From Novosphingobium aquimarinum (GTDB lineage: Bacteria > Pseudomonadota > Alphaproteobacteria > Sphingomonadales > Sphingomonadaceae): 64,000 nt of DNA. The stretch is taken from assembly GCF_009746585.1 (NCBI RefSeq), contig NZ_WRPO01000003.1:62001-126000 (forward strand). Reading direction: 5' to 3'. This document shows, piece after piece, positions 27,729 through 35,716 of the stretch. The notes under the pieces are model-generated. The model searched no databases and was not told where the DNA came from. It worked only from the letters and a program-made list of their open reading frames with translations. Numbering within the stretch: position 1 is the first letter of the stretch; the number at the start of each line of letters is the position of its first letter. The position numbers and the translations under genes were made by a program.

Positions 27729-28490
27729 ATGGCCGAATCGCCCCGCATCTACACTGCCGCCCTCATCGTGATCGGCGACGAGATCCTGTCCGGACGGACG
27801 CACGACAAGAACATCGCGCAAGTCGCCGGATGGCTGGGCATACAAGGCATCCGCCTCGCCGAAGTGCGAGTCGTGGCCGACGTCACCGCGGCGATCGTCG
27901 AGGCGGTGAACACGCTGCGCGCGCGCAACGATTATCTGTTCACCACCGGCGGCATCGGCCCCACGCACGACGATATCACGGTGGATGCCGTCGCTGAGGC
28001 GTTTGGCGTGTCGGTCATCGTCCATCCCGAAGCGCGTGCGATTCTCGAAGGCTACTACGAGTCTCGCGGCGGCCTGAACGATGCGCGGCTGCGCATGGCG
28101 CGCGTGCCGGAAGGCGCGGAACTCATCCCCAATCGCTATACCGGAGCGCCGGGAATCCGCTTCGCCAACGTCTTCCTGATGGCGGGTGTGCCGCACATCA
28201 CCGCAGGCATGCTCGATGCGCTCTCGGGTACGCTCGAAGGCGGCGCGCCGTTGCTGGCCGAGACGGTCGGCTGCTGGGTCCAGGAAAGCGAAGTCGCGGA
28301 CTTGCTGCGTGCGACCGAGAAGGACCACCCCAATTGCCAGATCGGCAGCTATCCGTTCTGGCGGGAGGGCAAGTCCGGCGCCAACTTCGTCATTCGCTCG
28401 GTCGGCGCGGATGATCTCGCCGCGTGCACCCGCGCGCTGATTGCCGGGCTCGAAGCGATGGAGCGGCCGGCGATTGCGGGCGGCATCTAG
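27729..28490 (+). CDS. molybdopterin-binding (MoCF/CinA N-terminal type) protein
   Basis: The 253-residue cytosolic protein has a MoCF_biosynth domain (ALIVIGDEILSGRTHDKN; TTGGIGPTHDDIT). This is the same fold as MoeA/MogA and the N-terminal part of CinA. The C-terminal deamidase domain of full CinA is absent. Members of this short family resemble yeast FAD-pyrophosphatase-like and ADP-ribose pyrophosphatase-like proteins; the substrate here is uncertain. It starts with ATG 95 bases after the small-RNA terminator. Confidence 0.85.
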   Translation: MAESPRIYTAALIVIGDEILSGRTHDKNIAQVAGWLGIQGIRLAEVRVVADVTAAIVEAVNTLRARNDYLFTTGGIGPTHDDITVDAVAEAFGVSVIVHPEARAILEGYYESRGGLNDARLRMARVPEGAELIPNRYTGAPGIRFANVFLMAGVPHITAGMLDALSGTLEGGAPLLAETVGCWVQESEVADLLRATEKDHPNCQIGSYPFWREGKSGANFVIRSVGADDLAACTRALIAGLEAMERPAIAGGI

Positions 28491-29040
28491 GATCGCCGCT
28501 ATCGCTGTTCCCGCGCTTTTGCTGACCGGCTGCGCCGCACAGGCGCGCTTGTCCGATCTCGAGACGGTTCTCGCCTCTCGCGACAGCGCGACGCTGGCGC
28601 TGGAGGACTGGTGCGCGCGGCGGGCCCTTGCCAATCCGGCGACGATCCGCGCCGTGCCCATCACCCAGCCCGACACGCCCCTGCCCGTCGACGGACGCGC
28701 CCTGCTGGCAGCGAGTGCGGACGAACCCATCGCCTACCGCCATGTCGCGCTGGCTTGCGGCGACACCGTGCTTTCGGTGGCGCACAACTGGTACCGGCCG
28801 GACAAGCTGACCGACGCGATGAACCGGGAGCTCGCGAACGGCCAGAGCTCGTTCGGCAAAGTCGTGGCGCCGCTCGGCTATCGGCGCGAGCGGCTCGAAT
28901 CCGCGCCGGGCGCCGGAGCCGGGTGCCCGGCGGATACCGTGCTCACTCATCGTGCCTTGCTGCGCCTGCCCGACGGCGCGCCGCTGGCGCTGCTGGTGGA
29001 GTGCTACACCGAAGCCAACCTGCGCGCCGATCCCACCTAG
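28474..29040 (+). CDS. putative lipoprotein with chorismate-lyase-like region
   Basis: The ~188-residue protein has a signal peptide and lipobox LLTGC. Its core ([20 protein letters not shown] followed by [15 protein letters not shown]) resembles the UbiC/UTRA-fold pattern of an aromatic-acid lyase, seen here by motif only. I suggest a TTG start that overlaps the preceding gene by 17 bases. A TTG 11 codons earlier is also possible, and no in-frame ATG exists near the signal peptide. A lipidated UbiC-like protein would sit outside the cytosol and is unlikely to act in ubiquinone synthesis. Function is unknown. Confidence 0.6.
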   Translation: MRAASRIAAIAVPALLLTGCAAQARLSDLETVLASRDSATLALEDWCARRALANPATIRAVPITQPDTPLPVDGRALLAASADEPIAYRHVALACGDTVLSVAHNWYRPDKLTDAMNRELANGQSSFGKVVAPLGYRRERLESAPGAGAGCPADTVLTHRALLRLPDGAPLALLVECYTEANLRADPT

Positions 29041-29065
29041 CCCCCGAGGCCGCTGTAGGACAACG

Positions 29066-29099
29066 AAAAGGGCCGGCGGATCGCTCCGCCGGCCCTTTC
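29066..29099. terminator. bidirectional rho-independent terminator
   Basis: GGGCCGGCGGA-TCGC-TCCGCCGGCCC is a perfect 11-bp stem flanked by AAAA on the left and TTT on the right. It can terminate both the lipoprotein gene and the leftward rplK-rplA operon. It shows that rplA is the last gene of its operon. Confidence 0.85.
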
Positions 29100-29124
29100 G
29101 TGTCTGCTCGCAGAGCGCCGGCGA

Positions 29125-29826
29125 TCAGGCGCCGGCGATCTCCGTAGTGTCGACCTTGAGGCCGGGGCCCATCGACGAGGACAGCGTGATCTTGCGCACG
29201 TACTTGCCCTTCGAGCCCGAGGGCTTGGCCTTGACGATGGCATCGACGAACGCGTCGAAGTTGGTCTTCAGATCGGCGTCCGAGAACGACATCTTGCCGA
29301 TGCCGGCGTGGATGATGCCCTGCTTCTCGACGCGGAACTCGATCTGGCCGCCCTTGGCGTCCTTCACGGCCTGCTCGACGTTCGGGGTGACCGTGCCCAG
29401 CTTCGGGTTCGGCATCAGGCCCTTGGGACCCAGCAGCTTGCCGAGGCGGCCGACGACGCCCATCATGTCGGGCGTGGCGATCACGCGGTCGTAGTCGAGG
29501 TTGCCGTTCTGCATGTCTTCCATGAGATCCTCGGCACCGACCTTGTCCGCGCCGGCGGCGAGCGCGGCATCGGCCTTGTCACCCTTCGCGAACACGGCGA
29601 CCCGGACGGTCTTGCCCGTGCCCGAAGGCAGCGAGACCATGCCGCGGACCATCTGGTCGGCGTGGCGCGGATCGACGCCCAGGTTCATCGCGACTTCGAC
29701 GGTCTCGTCGAACTTGGTGGTCTTGAGGTCGCGCAGCATCGTCAGCGCCTCGTCGACGCCGTAGAGCTTCTGGTTGTCGCCCAGCTTGGTCGCGAGCGCC
29801 TGCTGCTTCTTGTTCAGCTTAGCCAT
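29125..29826 (-). CDS. rplA: 50S ribosomal protein L1
   Basis: L1 forms the mobile stalk at the E site of the 50S subunit and represses its own operon in many bacteria. The 233-residue sequence has the expected start ([20 protein letters not shown]) and the L1 signature around [20 protein letters not shown]. It starts 4 bases after rplK, with GGAGGG inside the rplK end as ribosome-binding site. A terminator follows directly, so rplJ-rplL-rpoBC are not downstream here. Confidence 0.98.
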   Translation of the reverse strand: MAKLNKKQQALATKLGDNQKLYGVDEALTMLRDLKTTKFDETVEVAMNLGVDPRHADQMVRGMVSLPSGTGKTVRVAVFAKGDKADAALAAGADKVGAEDLMEDMQNGNLDYDRVIATPDMMGVVGRLGKLLGPKGLMPNPKLGTVTPNVEQAVKDAKGGQIEFRVEKQGIIHAGIGKMSFSDADLKTNFDAFVDAIVKAKPSGSKGKYVRKITLSSSMGPGLKVDTTEIAGA

Positions 29827-29830
29827 CGGT

Positions 29831-30262
29831 TCAGCCCTCCACCACTTCGAGGCCCATCGCGCGCGCGGAGCCTTCGATGATCTTCGTCGCCGCTTCGATG
29901 TCGTTGGCGTTGAGATCCTTCATCTTCATCTCGGCGATCTCGGACAGCTTCGAGCGCGCGATCTTTCCGGCCGAAACCTTGCCCGGCTCCTTCGAGCCCG
30001 ACTTGAGGTTCGCCGCCTTCTTGATCAGGAACGAGGCCGGCGGAGTCTTCGTCACGAAAGTGAAGCTGCGATCCGCGTAGACCGTGATGATCGTCGGGAT
30101 CGGCATGGACTTCTCGAGTTCCTGCGTCGCCGCGTTGAACTGCTTGCAGAATTCCATAATGTTGACGCCGCGCTGACCCAGCGCAGGGCCGATCGGCGGG
30201 GACGGATTGGCGGCGCCAGCGGGCACCTGGAGCTTGATGTAGCCCTCGATCTTCTTGGCCAT
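29831..30262 (-). CDS. rplK: 50S ribosomal protein L11
   Basis: L11 forms the GTPase-associated centre with 23S rRNA helices 43-44 and is required for the stringent response via RelA. The 143-residue protein has the N-terminal proline-rich [20 protein letters not shown] and the C-terminal signature [16 protein letters not shown] precedes the ATG. It forms an operon with rplA. The usual upstream neighbour nusG is separated by about 1.6 kb. Confidence 0.98.
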   Translation of the reverse strand: MAKKIEGYIKLQVPAGAANPSPPIGPALGQRGVNIMEFCKQFNAATQELEKSMPIPTIITVYADRSFTFVTKTPPASFLIKKAANLKSGSKEPGKVSAGKIARSKLSEIAEMKMKDLNANDIEAATKIIEGSARAMGLEVVEG

Positions 30263-30449
30263 GGTGGCCTCCTGTTCTCACTCTCGCCCGCTGCGCCGGG
30301 GCGCGGACGGGCTCATGGTAAGCGGTACCAGCGGCGTGCCTGGGGCAACACCTCCCGCGCGGATTTCCCGCTGCCGAAGCGACGGGAAGGCGCGCGCATA
30401 GCGGCGAACGGCCAGGAACGCAACCAGCGCGACGGTTGGCGGCGGCGAA

Positions 30450-30538
30450 GGTGACAAAGGTGACACGGTGTCACCCGGCAATTTCGGGTCATTCTCCTTA
30501 CGATTCAAGGACCTATGCTGCAAATTCGAAGGTGACAC
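30450..30538. repeat. GGTGACA repeats with GGTGACACGGTGTCACC palindrome
   Basis: GGTGACA occurs at 30450, 30459 and 30531. The middle copy forms the perfect palindrome GGTGACAC-G-GTGTCACC (30459-30475). This could be an operator for a dimeric regulator or a short interspersed element upstream of rplK. Confidence 0.5.
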
Positions 30539-30670
30539 TTCTGCGGCCCGTTTTTCGGCGTCTGCCCAGATCTCTTGAAGAGGTCATGGCGAAATCACCA
30601 CGATTAGGAAAGCCTCCGACGGCCTTGCCGCGCCCGCCCCCCCACCCTTCCCGGACAGCCCTCCCCTCCT

Positions 30671-30756
30671 CGTCATCCCGGACTTGATCCGGGATCCCGC
30701 TGACGTCACGAGCCGTCCCCGCAGAAGCGGGACCCCGGATCAAGTCCGGGGTGACG
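30671..30756. repeat. interspersed palindromic repeat, family A (complete inverted copy)
   Basis: CGTCATCCCGGACTTGATCC, continuing GGGATCC, is mirrored by GGACCCCGGATCAAGTCCGG, continuing GGTGACG, around a spacer containing GTCCCCGCAGAAGCGGGAC. The arms match the copy at 15043-15125. It lies in the interrupted nusG-rplK region. Confidence 0.85.
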
Positions 30757-30883
30757 GCGGGTTATGGGGATAGACCCGGTGGCCGCGAACGGCAGGAAGG
30801 TCGTGGGAAGCGGACAGTTGATTCAGGTCGTGCATCTTATATCGTTGTCACACGATACTTTTGAAGGCCGACACCTCGACAAA

Positions 30884-31372
30884 TTATCGTCTAGTAACGA
30901 CTACTTGAAAATCATCCGCGCCGGAAAACTCGATGCTCTGTCTGCGACGCATTCTGACATATTGCCGGGAAGCTGATGAAATCGATCTCACCAAGGTTTT
31001 GCAATCTTCTTTCAGATCCAATCTTTCGATGGTTGCTTCGAATGAATATGTGTCAGGATCGTTAGCGTTGCCGCCAGCTTTCCTTATATTGAGGGCCAGC
31101 TTGTATGAGTTGCGCTTGGTGCCGATTTTGAGGGGACATTCGCTTCCCGACGCTTCTTCAGCTTTCATCGAGTAGAATGCACTAGCCATGCGGCTGACAC
31201 TTGCAACACCTGTCCAAAGTGTCTCGCCACGCGACTCCACTTCAAAATCGAGCAGGTCGACACGCATCGAGACACGATGAAGTTTTCGAAGTCCGGCGTC
31301 GCTGTAAATGTCGACTGCACACCCTGTTAGGAGGAGGCAAATCGGGAGAAATATAAATGAGCGGCTAACCAT
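30884..31372 (-). CDS. orphan putative lipoprotein in a low-GC island
   Basis: The 162-residue protein MVSRSFIFLPICLLLTGCAV has a clear lipobox (LLTGC). The mature part mixes strands and charged helices, with two cysteines (SECPL and KEDCK) that could form a disulphide. No family was recognised. Codon use is visibly more AT-rich than in all neighbours (many AAA, GAT and TAT-type codons), suggesting recent acquisition. It sits between nusG and rplK, in the same orientation as the ribosomal genes, with repeats on both sides. The ATG chosen has GGGA upstream; a GTG 4 codons earlier is possible. Confidence 0.65.
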   Translation of the reverse strand: MVSRSFIFLPICLLLTGCAVDIYSDAGLRKLHRVSMRVDLLDFEVESRGETLWTGVASVSRMASAFYSMKAEEASGSECPLKIGTKRNSYKLALNIRKAGGNANDPDTYSFEATIERLDLKEDCKTLVRSISSASRQYVRMRRRQSIEFSGADDFQVVVTRR

Positions 31373-31905
31373 CGTGTATCCCACAAGCTTGACAACTTCA
31401 CCTCACCTTAGGGTGGAATACACTGGAACGTCGTCGCAAATTGCTAAACTCGATTTCGATTCCGTGGATATGCTTGAAAACGGAATGGCCGCAACGTCGT
31501 CGTGTCCGGAAAGTCCGCTTTCGGACGGAAAGTGCGATAAGCTGCCACTTCCGCCATCGTGCGGCGTCACGGAGCCGTGAACGGCTTGCAAGTCGCCAGG
31601 GATCGGGCGATCCGATCTCTGTCATCACCGTGGCAGCCGGGGTCGAATTTGAATGAGCACGGCATTTACGCCACCGACAGCGATGCCAGCATTCGCTGTC
31701 ATGACGGGCGGGTTGGCGATGGGTGGCGCGGGGCCTTCGACAGGCTCAGGCTGAGCGGGTTAGGGCGATAAATGCCGCGGCTGAGGACGCGAAACGCCTG
31801 CCGCGTGCGCCTTCGCTGCCGGATGCCTGATCCGCAGCACCGCCCCCGCTCGGCCTGAGCCTGTCGAAGGCCAGGCACCGCGCGGGCGGGCAAGCAGCCC
31901 GAAGG
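31373..31905. other. nusG downstream region (533 bases), low-GC then repeat
   Basis: The half next to the lipoprotein gene is lower in GC and has no convincing gene; short frames lack ribosome-binding sites and family features. The nusG-proximal half holds a family-C inverted repeat. No transposase remnant was seen. Confidence 0.55.
31730..31872. repeat. interspersed inverted repeat, family C (CCTTCGACAGGCTCAGGC type)
   Basis: GGCCTTCGACAGGCTCAGGC, continuing TGAGCGGG, is mirrored about 85 bases later by CGGCCTGAGCCTGTCGAAGG. This sequence type is frequent between genes in sphingomonads and other proteobacteria (recollection). It lies just downstream of nusG and may end its transcript. Confidence 0.8.
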
Positions 31906-32442
31906 TTACTTCGAGAGTTCGACTTGCTCGAAGTCCAGTTCGACCGGCGTGGCGCGGCCGAAGATCGAGACCGAGACCTTGACCTTGCTCTTGTCGAAAT
32001 CGAGTTCCTCGACGATGCCGTTGAAGCTCGCGAAGGGCCCGTCGAGCACTTTGACCGAATCGCCGATCTCGTAATCGATGTTGATCTGCTTCTTGGGCGC
32101 GGAAGCGGCGGCTTCGGCGGCGCCGAAGTAGCGCGCGGCGTCCGATTCACTGATCGGCTGCGGCTTGTTGTTGGAGCCCAGGAAGCCGGTCACCTTGGGG
32201 GTGTTCTTGACGAGGTGGTAGACGTCGTCGTTCAGCGTCAGCTTGGCGAGCACGTAGCCGGGCATCGTCTTGCGCTCGACCTGGACCTTCTTGCCGCGCT
32301 TGACCTCGGTCACCGTCTCGGCCGGGACTTCGACTTCCTCGACGAGCTGCGACAGGCCGATGCGCTCGGCCTCGGCGAGAATCGCTTCCTTCACCTTGTT
32401 CTCGAAGCCGGAATAAGCGTGAATGATGTACCAGCGGGCCAT
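31906..32442 (-). CDS. nusG: transcription termination/antitermination protein NusG
   Basis: NusG binds RNA polymerase and links it to Rho or to the S10 ribosomal protein. The 178-residue protein has the NGN domain (WYIIHAYSGFENKVKEAI; MPGYVLAKL) and the C-terminal KOW domain (GDSVKVLDGPFASFNGIVEE). It lies 59 bases after secE on the same strand. The expected next gene, rplK, is about 1.6 kb away. Confidence 0.97.
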   Translation of the reverse strand: MARWYIIHAYSGFENKVKEAILAEAERIGLSQLVEEVEVPAETVTEVKRGKKVQVERKTMPGYVLAKLTLNDDVYHLVKNTPKVTGFLGSNNKPQPISESDAARYFGAAEAAASAPKKQINIDYEIGDSVKVLDGPFASFNGIVEELDFDKSKVKVSVSIFGRATPVELDFEQVELSK

Positions 32443-32501
32443 GTCGTCTTCTACCTTGCGTGCCTAAAAGCCTGCGCTTGCGCGCGGAAATCTCGAACCG
32501 G

Positions 32502-32696
32502 TCAGATCAGCGTGAGCAGCCACTGCACGATCATGCCGAACAGCGAATCGATGCCGAGGAAAAACACCGCGAGGATCACCATCATGATCCCGACGAAGAT
32601 CGCCGTGGTCACCGTTTCCTGGCGGCTGGGCCAGTGGATCTTCGATGCCTCGGTGCGGACCTGGCGCAGGAACTCACCGGGATTCGTCTTGGCCAT
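32502..32696 (-). CDS. secE: preprotein translocase subunit SecE
   Basis: SecE is the 64-residue single-helix clamp of the SecYEG channel. It has the amphipathic stretch FLRQVRTEASKIHWPSRQET followed by one membrane helix (TAIFVGIMMVILAVFFLGID). This is the short alphaproteobacterial form. It precedes nusG, as usual. Confidence 0.95.
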   Translation of the reverse strand: MAKTNPGEFLRQVRTEASKIHWPSRQETVTTAIFVGIMMVILAVFFLGIDSLFGMIVQWLLTLI

Positions 32697-32811
32697 GTTT
32701 CGCGTCTTTCGCCTTGGACCGTTTCACGTCGCTTCCGCCTAGGGCTCATCGCCGTCCCGGCCGGGGCCGGGAGGGGCTTCGAGGATCCTTCTGTCGGAAG
32801 AGTTGCGCGAA

Positions 32812-34293
32812 TTAGCGCTCTTGCGCCGGATTTGCAAGCCGGGCGAGGAACGAGTTGGGCGTGGCGTAAAGGACGCGCGCGCCATCGGGAAGCGCGACCG
32901 GGTGGACGGTGCCGATGAACCAGAGGTAGTCGGCATGGCGCGCGGGGCGGAATTTGCGCAAGTCGATCTTCTGGCCGGGCGAATACATCACCCGCTGCAT
33001 CGGATCGGCGAACCAGAACCGGGTGTCGCGCATCGAGAGCATGTGCACGTCGGGCAGCGCGAAGTTCGAGTTCTCCTTGGCGCTGTTGCGCACCACCGCA
33101 TAGCTGCCGAGATGCTCGAATGGGCCGAAGCGCCACTGCTGGCGCGGGATCGCCACCGCGGTCGCCACGCGGGCGCCTTCGGGCACGTAATCGAGCGCGC
33201 CGAGCATGCGCTGCGACGTCTGCCCGTCCTGGTACCAGACGCCGGTGGTGACGGCGAGGCGGCCGAGGAACAGCGCCGCGGCGAGCGCCAGGCCCCAGCG
33301 CGGCACTCGCCAGTCGATCGCGAGGCAGGCAAGCAGCAGCGCGGTCGTCGCCAGGCGATAGTCGGCATAGTCGCCACCGAAGATGTTGCGCGGCATCGCC
33401 AGCGTGAGGCCGAACACGAGCAGCGCCGCCCAGCCGAGGCGACCGTCGATCCGGCGCTTCCACAAGGCCCAGACGAGCACGGCGACGACCGCGATCAGGC
33501 TGGCGATGTCGAGCGTCTGGAAGTGGCTGCGCATCGACTTGTAGAGGATCATCCACTTGTAGCTAAGGACGTAGTGCCCGTAGCCCATCTTGGTGTTGCT
33601 CCCCATGCCGAGCAGCATCGGCACCATCGGGAAGATCAGCGGCCAGGGCGCGAGAAACGCGGTCCAGTCGCGCCGGCGATGCCATTCGTAGCCGAACACC
33701 ATGATGCCCAGCACGCCCCAGCCCGAGACGTGGCAGATCCACACCACGAAGCTGGCGGGAATGAACACCAGCGGGCGCCAGGCCCTGCCCTCCAGCTTCA
33801 CCCAGCCGGCAAAGGCGAACAGCGCGAGCGCGAGCGACAGCGAGAAATTGAGGAACCCGAGCAGCAGTGAAGGCGACCAGATCATCGAGAAGGCCAGCAC
33901 CGCGCCGAGGCTGACATAGCCGCGTAGCGCCTTGGCGACGGTGACGATGCCCAGCCCCGTCAGCAGCGGGATCAGCACCACGACGAGCCGCGAGGCGCTC
34001 TCGATGCCGAACAGCGCGGCCAGGGGCACCACCAGCAGCTCGGCGCCGAGGTTGCCCGTCCAGTGCCAGGCGAAGTCGTAGTAGCGCGCCAGCCAGGGAT
34101 CGCTCGCGTGCTCGAGCATGATGCGAAACCCCGCGAGGTGCGAGGGGTAGTCCGTCATCTGCGGCGAAGACGCGACGAGCACCGGCAGGCACGCCAGCAG
34201 CGACAGCGCCAGACCCAGCCACAAGCCATCGCTCCGGTGCCGGAACTGGAAGCGGGCTTTCTCGCTGATTTCGGGCTGGGCCGAACCGTGCAT
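32812..34293 (-). CDS. multi-pass membrane protein, possible GT-C-like fold
   Basis: The 493-residue protein has about ten to twelve hydrophobic helices. A first-loop motif (MTDYPSHLAGFRIM) follows helix 1, and a ~120-residue periplasmic C-terminal domain is rich in Arg, Phe and Trp. An acidic first loop and a C-terminal soluble domain are the layout of GT-C lipid-linked sugar transferases, but no signature confirms this. It is inserted between tRNA-Trp and secE, which are normally neighbours. Function is unknown. Confidence 0.6.
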   Translation of the reverse strand: MHGSAQPEISEKARFQFRHRSDGLWLGLALSLLACLPVLVASSPQMTDYPSHLAGFRIMLEHASDPWLARYYDFAWHWTGNLGAELLVVPLAALFGIESASRLVVVLIPLLTGLGIVTVAKALRGYVSLGAVLAFSMIWSPSLLLGFLNFSLSLALALFAFAGWVKLEGRAWRPLVFIPASFVVWICHVSGWGVLGIMVFGYEWHRRRDWTAFLAPWPLIFPMVPMLLGMGSNTKMGYGHYVLSYKWMILYKSMRSHFQTLDIASLIAVVAVLVWALWKRRIDGRLGWAALLVFGLTLAMPRNIFGGDYADYRLATTALLLACLAIDWRVPRWGLALAAALFLGRLAVTTGVWYQDGQTSQRMLGALDYVPEGARVATAVAIPRQQWRFGPFEHLGSYAVVRNSAKENSNFALPDVHMLSMRDTRFWFADPMQRVMYSPGQKIDLRKFRPARHADYLWFIGTVHPVALPDGARVLYATPNSFLARLANPAQER

Positions 34294-34325
34294 GGAGGCT
34301 CAGGTTCTCGAACGGGGCGGGAAAT

Positions 34326-34401
34326 TGGCAGGAGTGGCAGGATTCGAACCCGCGGCCCTCGGTTTTGGAGACCGATGCTCTACCAACTGAGCTACACTCC
34401 T
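34326..34401 (-). tRNA. tRNA-Trp (anticodon CCA)
   Basis: The minus strand reads AGGAGTG paired with CACTCCT, D-arm GCTCAGTTGGTAGAGC, anticodon arm TCGGT-CTCCAAA-ACCGA (anticodon CCA) and T-arm with GGTTCGAATCC. GCCA ends it. tRNA-Trp before secE-nusG is the standard order in alphaproteobacteria. Confidence 0.97.
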
Positions 34402-34494
34402 GCAGGCGCCGGTGCCTCTAGAGGCAGATGCGGCGGAATACAAGTGAAGCCGTACATCATATTCGAGCGCCGCGCGATTTGCTACAGCCAGCCG

Positions 34495-35250
34495 ATGCAC
34501 GCCCCCGCGACTCTGCCGCCGATCGAGCCGCAACTGCTCATGCTCGCGTATCGCAGCGGGATCTTTCCGATGTCCGACCGCCGCGACGACCCGGACATCT
34601 TCTGGATCGAGCCGCGAATCCGCGCGATCCTGCCGCTGGACGGGTTCCATCTGTCCCGCTCGCTGGCGCGCACGCTGCGGCGCGGGCGCTATCGCGTCAC
34701 CTGCAACCACGCGTTCTCGGCAGTGATGGAGGCCTGCGCCGCACCGCGCGAAGGGGAAAGCGAAAGCTGGATCAGCCACCGCATCCAGGACAGCTACGAA
34801 CGGCTCAACGCGCTCGGCCATGCCCATTCGATCGAGTGCTGGGCCGATTCGCCCGACGGCGGCGAGCGGCTCGTGGGCGGGCTCTACGGCGTGCAGTTCG
34901 ACCGGGCCTTTTGCGGCGAGAGCATGTTCTCGCGCGCTAGCGATGCCTCGAAAGTGGCGCTGGCCTGGCTGGTCGCGGCGCTGCGCGAAGGCGGGGCAAG
35001 CGTGCTCGACTGCCAGTTCATGACCGAACACCTCTCCTCGCTCGGAGCCACCGAGATCAGCCAGAAACGCTACCTCGGGCTGCTGCGCGCGGCGCAGGAC
35101 GACACGTTAGCAAGCGCCGGGAAAGGCGCGCGGCGCGATCCGCTGCCGCTGCCCGAGGCTTATGCTTCGCTTTTGTCGGAGGCATCGTCGGAGGGGCTAT
35201 CCTCTTCGCCAGGAAAGCTCATCGCGCAGCGCTTGACCCAGACGTCGTAG
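34495..35250 (+). CDS. aat: leucyl/phenylalanyl-tRNA-protein transferase
   Basis: Aat transfers Leu or Phe from tRNA to N-terminal Lys or Arg of proteins, marking them for ClpS-ClpAP. The 251-residue protein has the family core YRSGIFPMSD, FWIEPRIRAILPLDGFH and GGLYGVQFDRAFCGESMFSR. The MHAPATLPP start fits the family. A GTG 17 codons earlier lies close to the tRNA and is less likely. The last 91 bases overlap, tail to tail, the 3' end of the DUF2155 gene; the overlapping C-terminus is Ser-rich and not conserved. Confidence 0.93.
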   Translation: MHAPATLPPIEPQLLMLAYRSGIFPMSDRRDDPDIFWIEPRIRAILPLDGFHLSRSLARTLRRGRYRVTCNHAFSAVMEACAAPREGESESWISHRIQDSYERLNALGHAHSIECWADSPDGGERLVGGLYGVQFDRAFCGESMFSRASDASKVALAWLVAALREGGASVLDCQFMTEHLSSLGATEISQKRYLGLLRAAQDDTLASAGKGARRDPLPLPEAYASLLSEASSEGLSSSPGKLIAQRLTQTS

Positions 35251-35696
35251 ATCGGGTGCTCGACAACGTTGAGCGCCGGCGACTTGGCAAAGAGCCAACC
35301 CGAAAAGACTTTGTGCCAGGCCAGCTCTTCCTGAACGTTGGCGCGTTCCTCCACGAAGACCTGGACGAAGGCGCCTTCTTCCTCGGGCCGTTCCCACGGC
35401 GCGGTCTTCTCGCAAGCCGCCATGCGCACCACGAGATTGCCGAGACGGCGCGATTCGCCGGGCTTCATCTCGAGGTCCTGCTCGAGATTGTTGCGCTTGT
35501 TGAGCACGCCGATCGTGGCGACGCGGTCCTTCATCGGCGTGCCGACGGTTTCGCCCTTGGCTGCAGGCGGCGCCTTGACGGCGGGCGCGATCGCGGTGGG
35601 CACGCCGGTATCCTCGGGCGCGGGTTCGGGCGGCTCGCCGCCGCAGCCCGACAGGATCGCGGCCAGCGCGAGTACGGCTACGCCGCCGGTCCGCAT
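35160..35696 (-). CDS. DUF2155 lipoprotein
   Basis: The 178-residue protein has a signal peptide and lipobox LSGCG. A Pro/Ala-rich linker leads to the DUF2155 domain (ATIGVLNKRNNLEQDLEMKP; VRMAACEKTAPWE; SGWLFAKSPALN; HPIYDVWVKRC). Alphaproteobacterial members are secreted and of unknown role. A GTG start 5 codons upstream, 6 bases from the stop of the NDUFA12 gene, is an alternative. It is likely co-transcribed with the NDUFA12 gene, a pairing often seen in this class. Confidence 0.85.
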   Translation of the reverse strand: MRTGGVAVLALAAILSGCGGEPPEPAPEDTGVPTAIAPAVKAPPAAKGETVGTPMKDRVATIGVLNKRNNLEQDLEMKPGESRRLGNLVVRMAACEKTAPWERPEEEGAFVQVFVEERANVQEELAWHKVFSGWLFAKSPALNVVEHPIYDVWVKRCAMSFPGEEDSPSDDASDKSEA

Positions 35697-35716
35697 TCGC
35701 CGCAAGCCCACGCTGG

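Larger units (their letters stand above)
30263..30883. other. rplK upstream region with repeats (621 bases)
   Basis: No gene is supported. The rplK-proximal 150 bases should hold its promoter and leader. Then come three GGTGACA motifs, a family-A palindromic repeat, and a drop to lower GC toward the orphan lipoprotein gene. No tRNA, ribosomal gene remnant or transposase fragment was recognised. Confidence 0.6.

Noticed and set aside
31308..31580. 90-codon frame on the plus strand beyond the lipoprotein gene
   Set aside because: It overlaps the lipoprotein start region antisense, lacks a ribosome-binding site and has no recognisable domain.
30263..31905. Insertion sequence in the nusG-rplK gap
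   Set aside because: No transposase frame, no terminal inverted repeats with target duplication were found; only short palindromic repeats.
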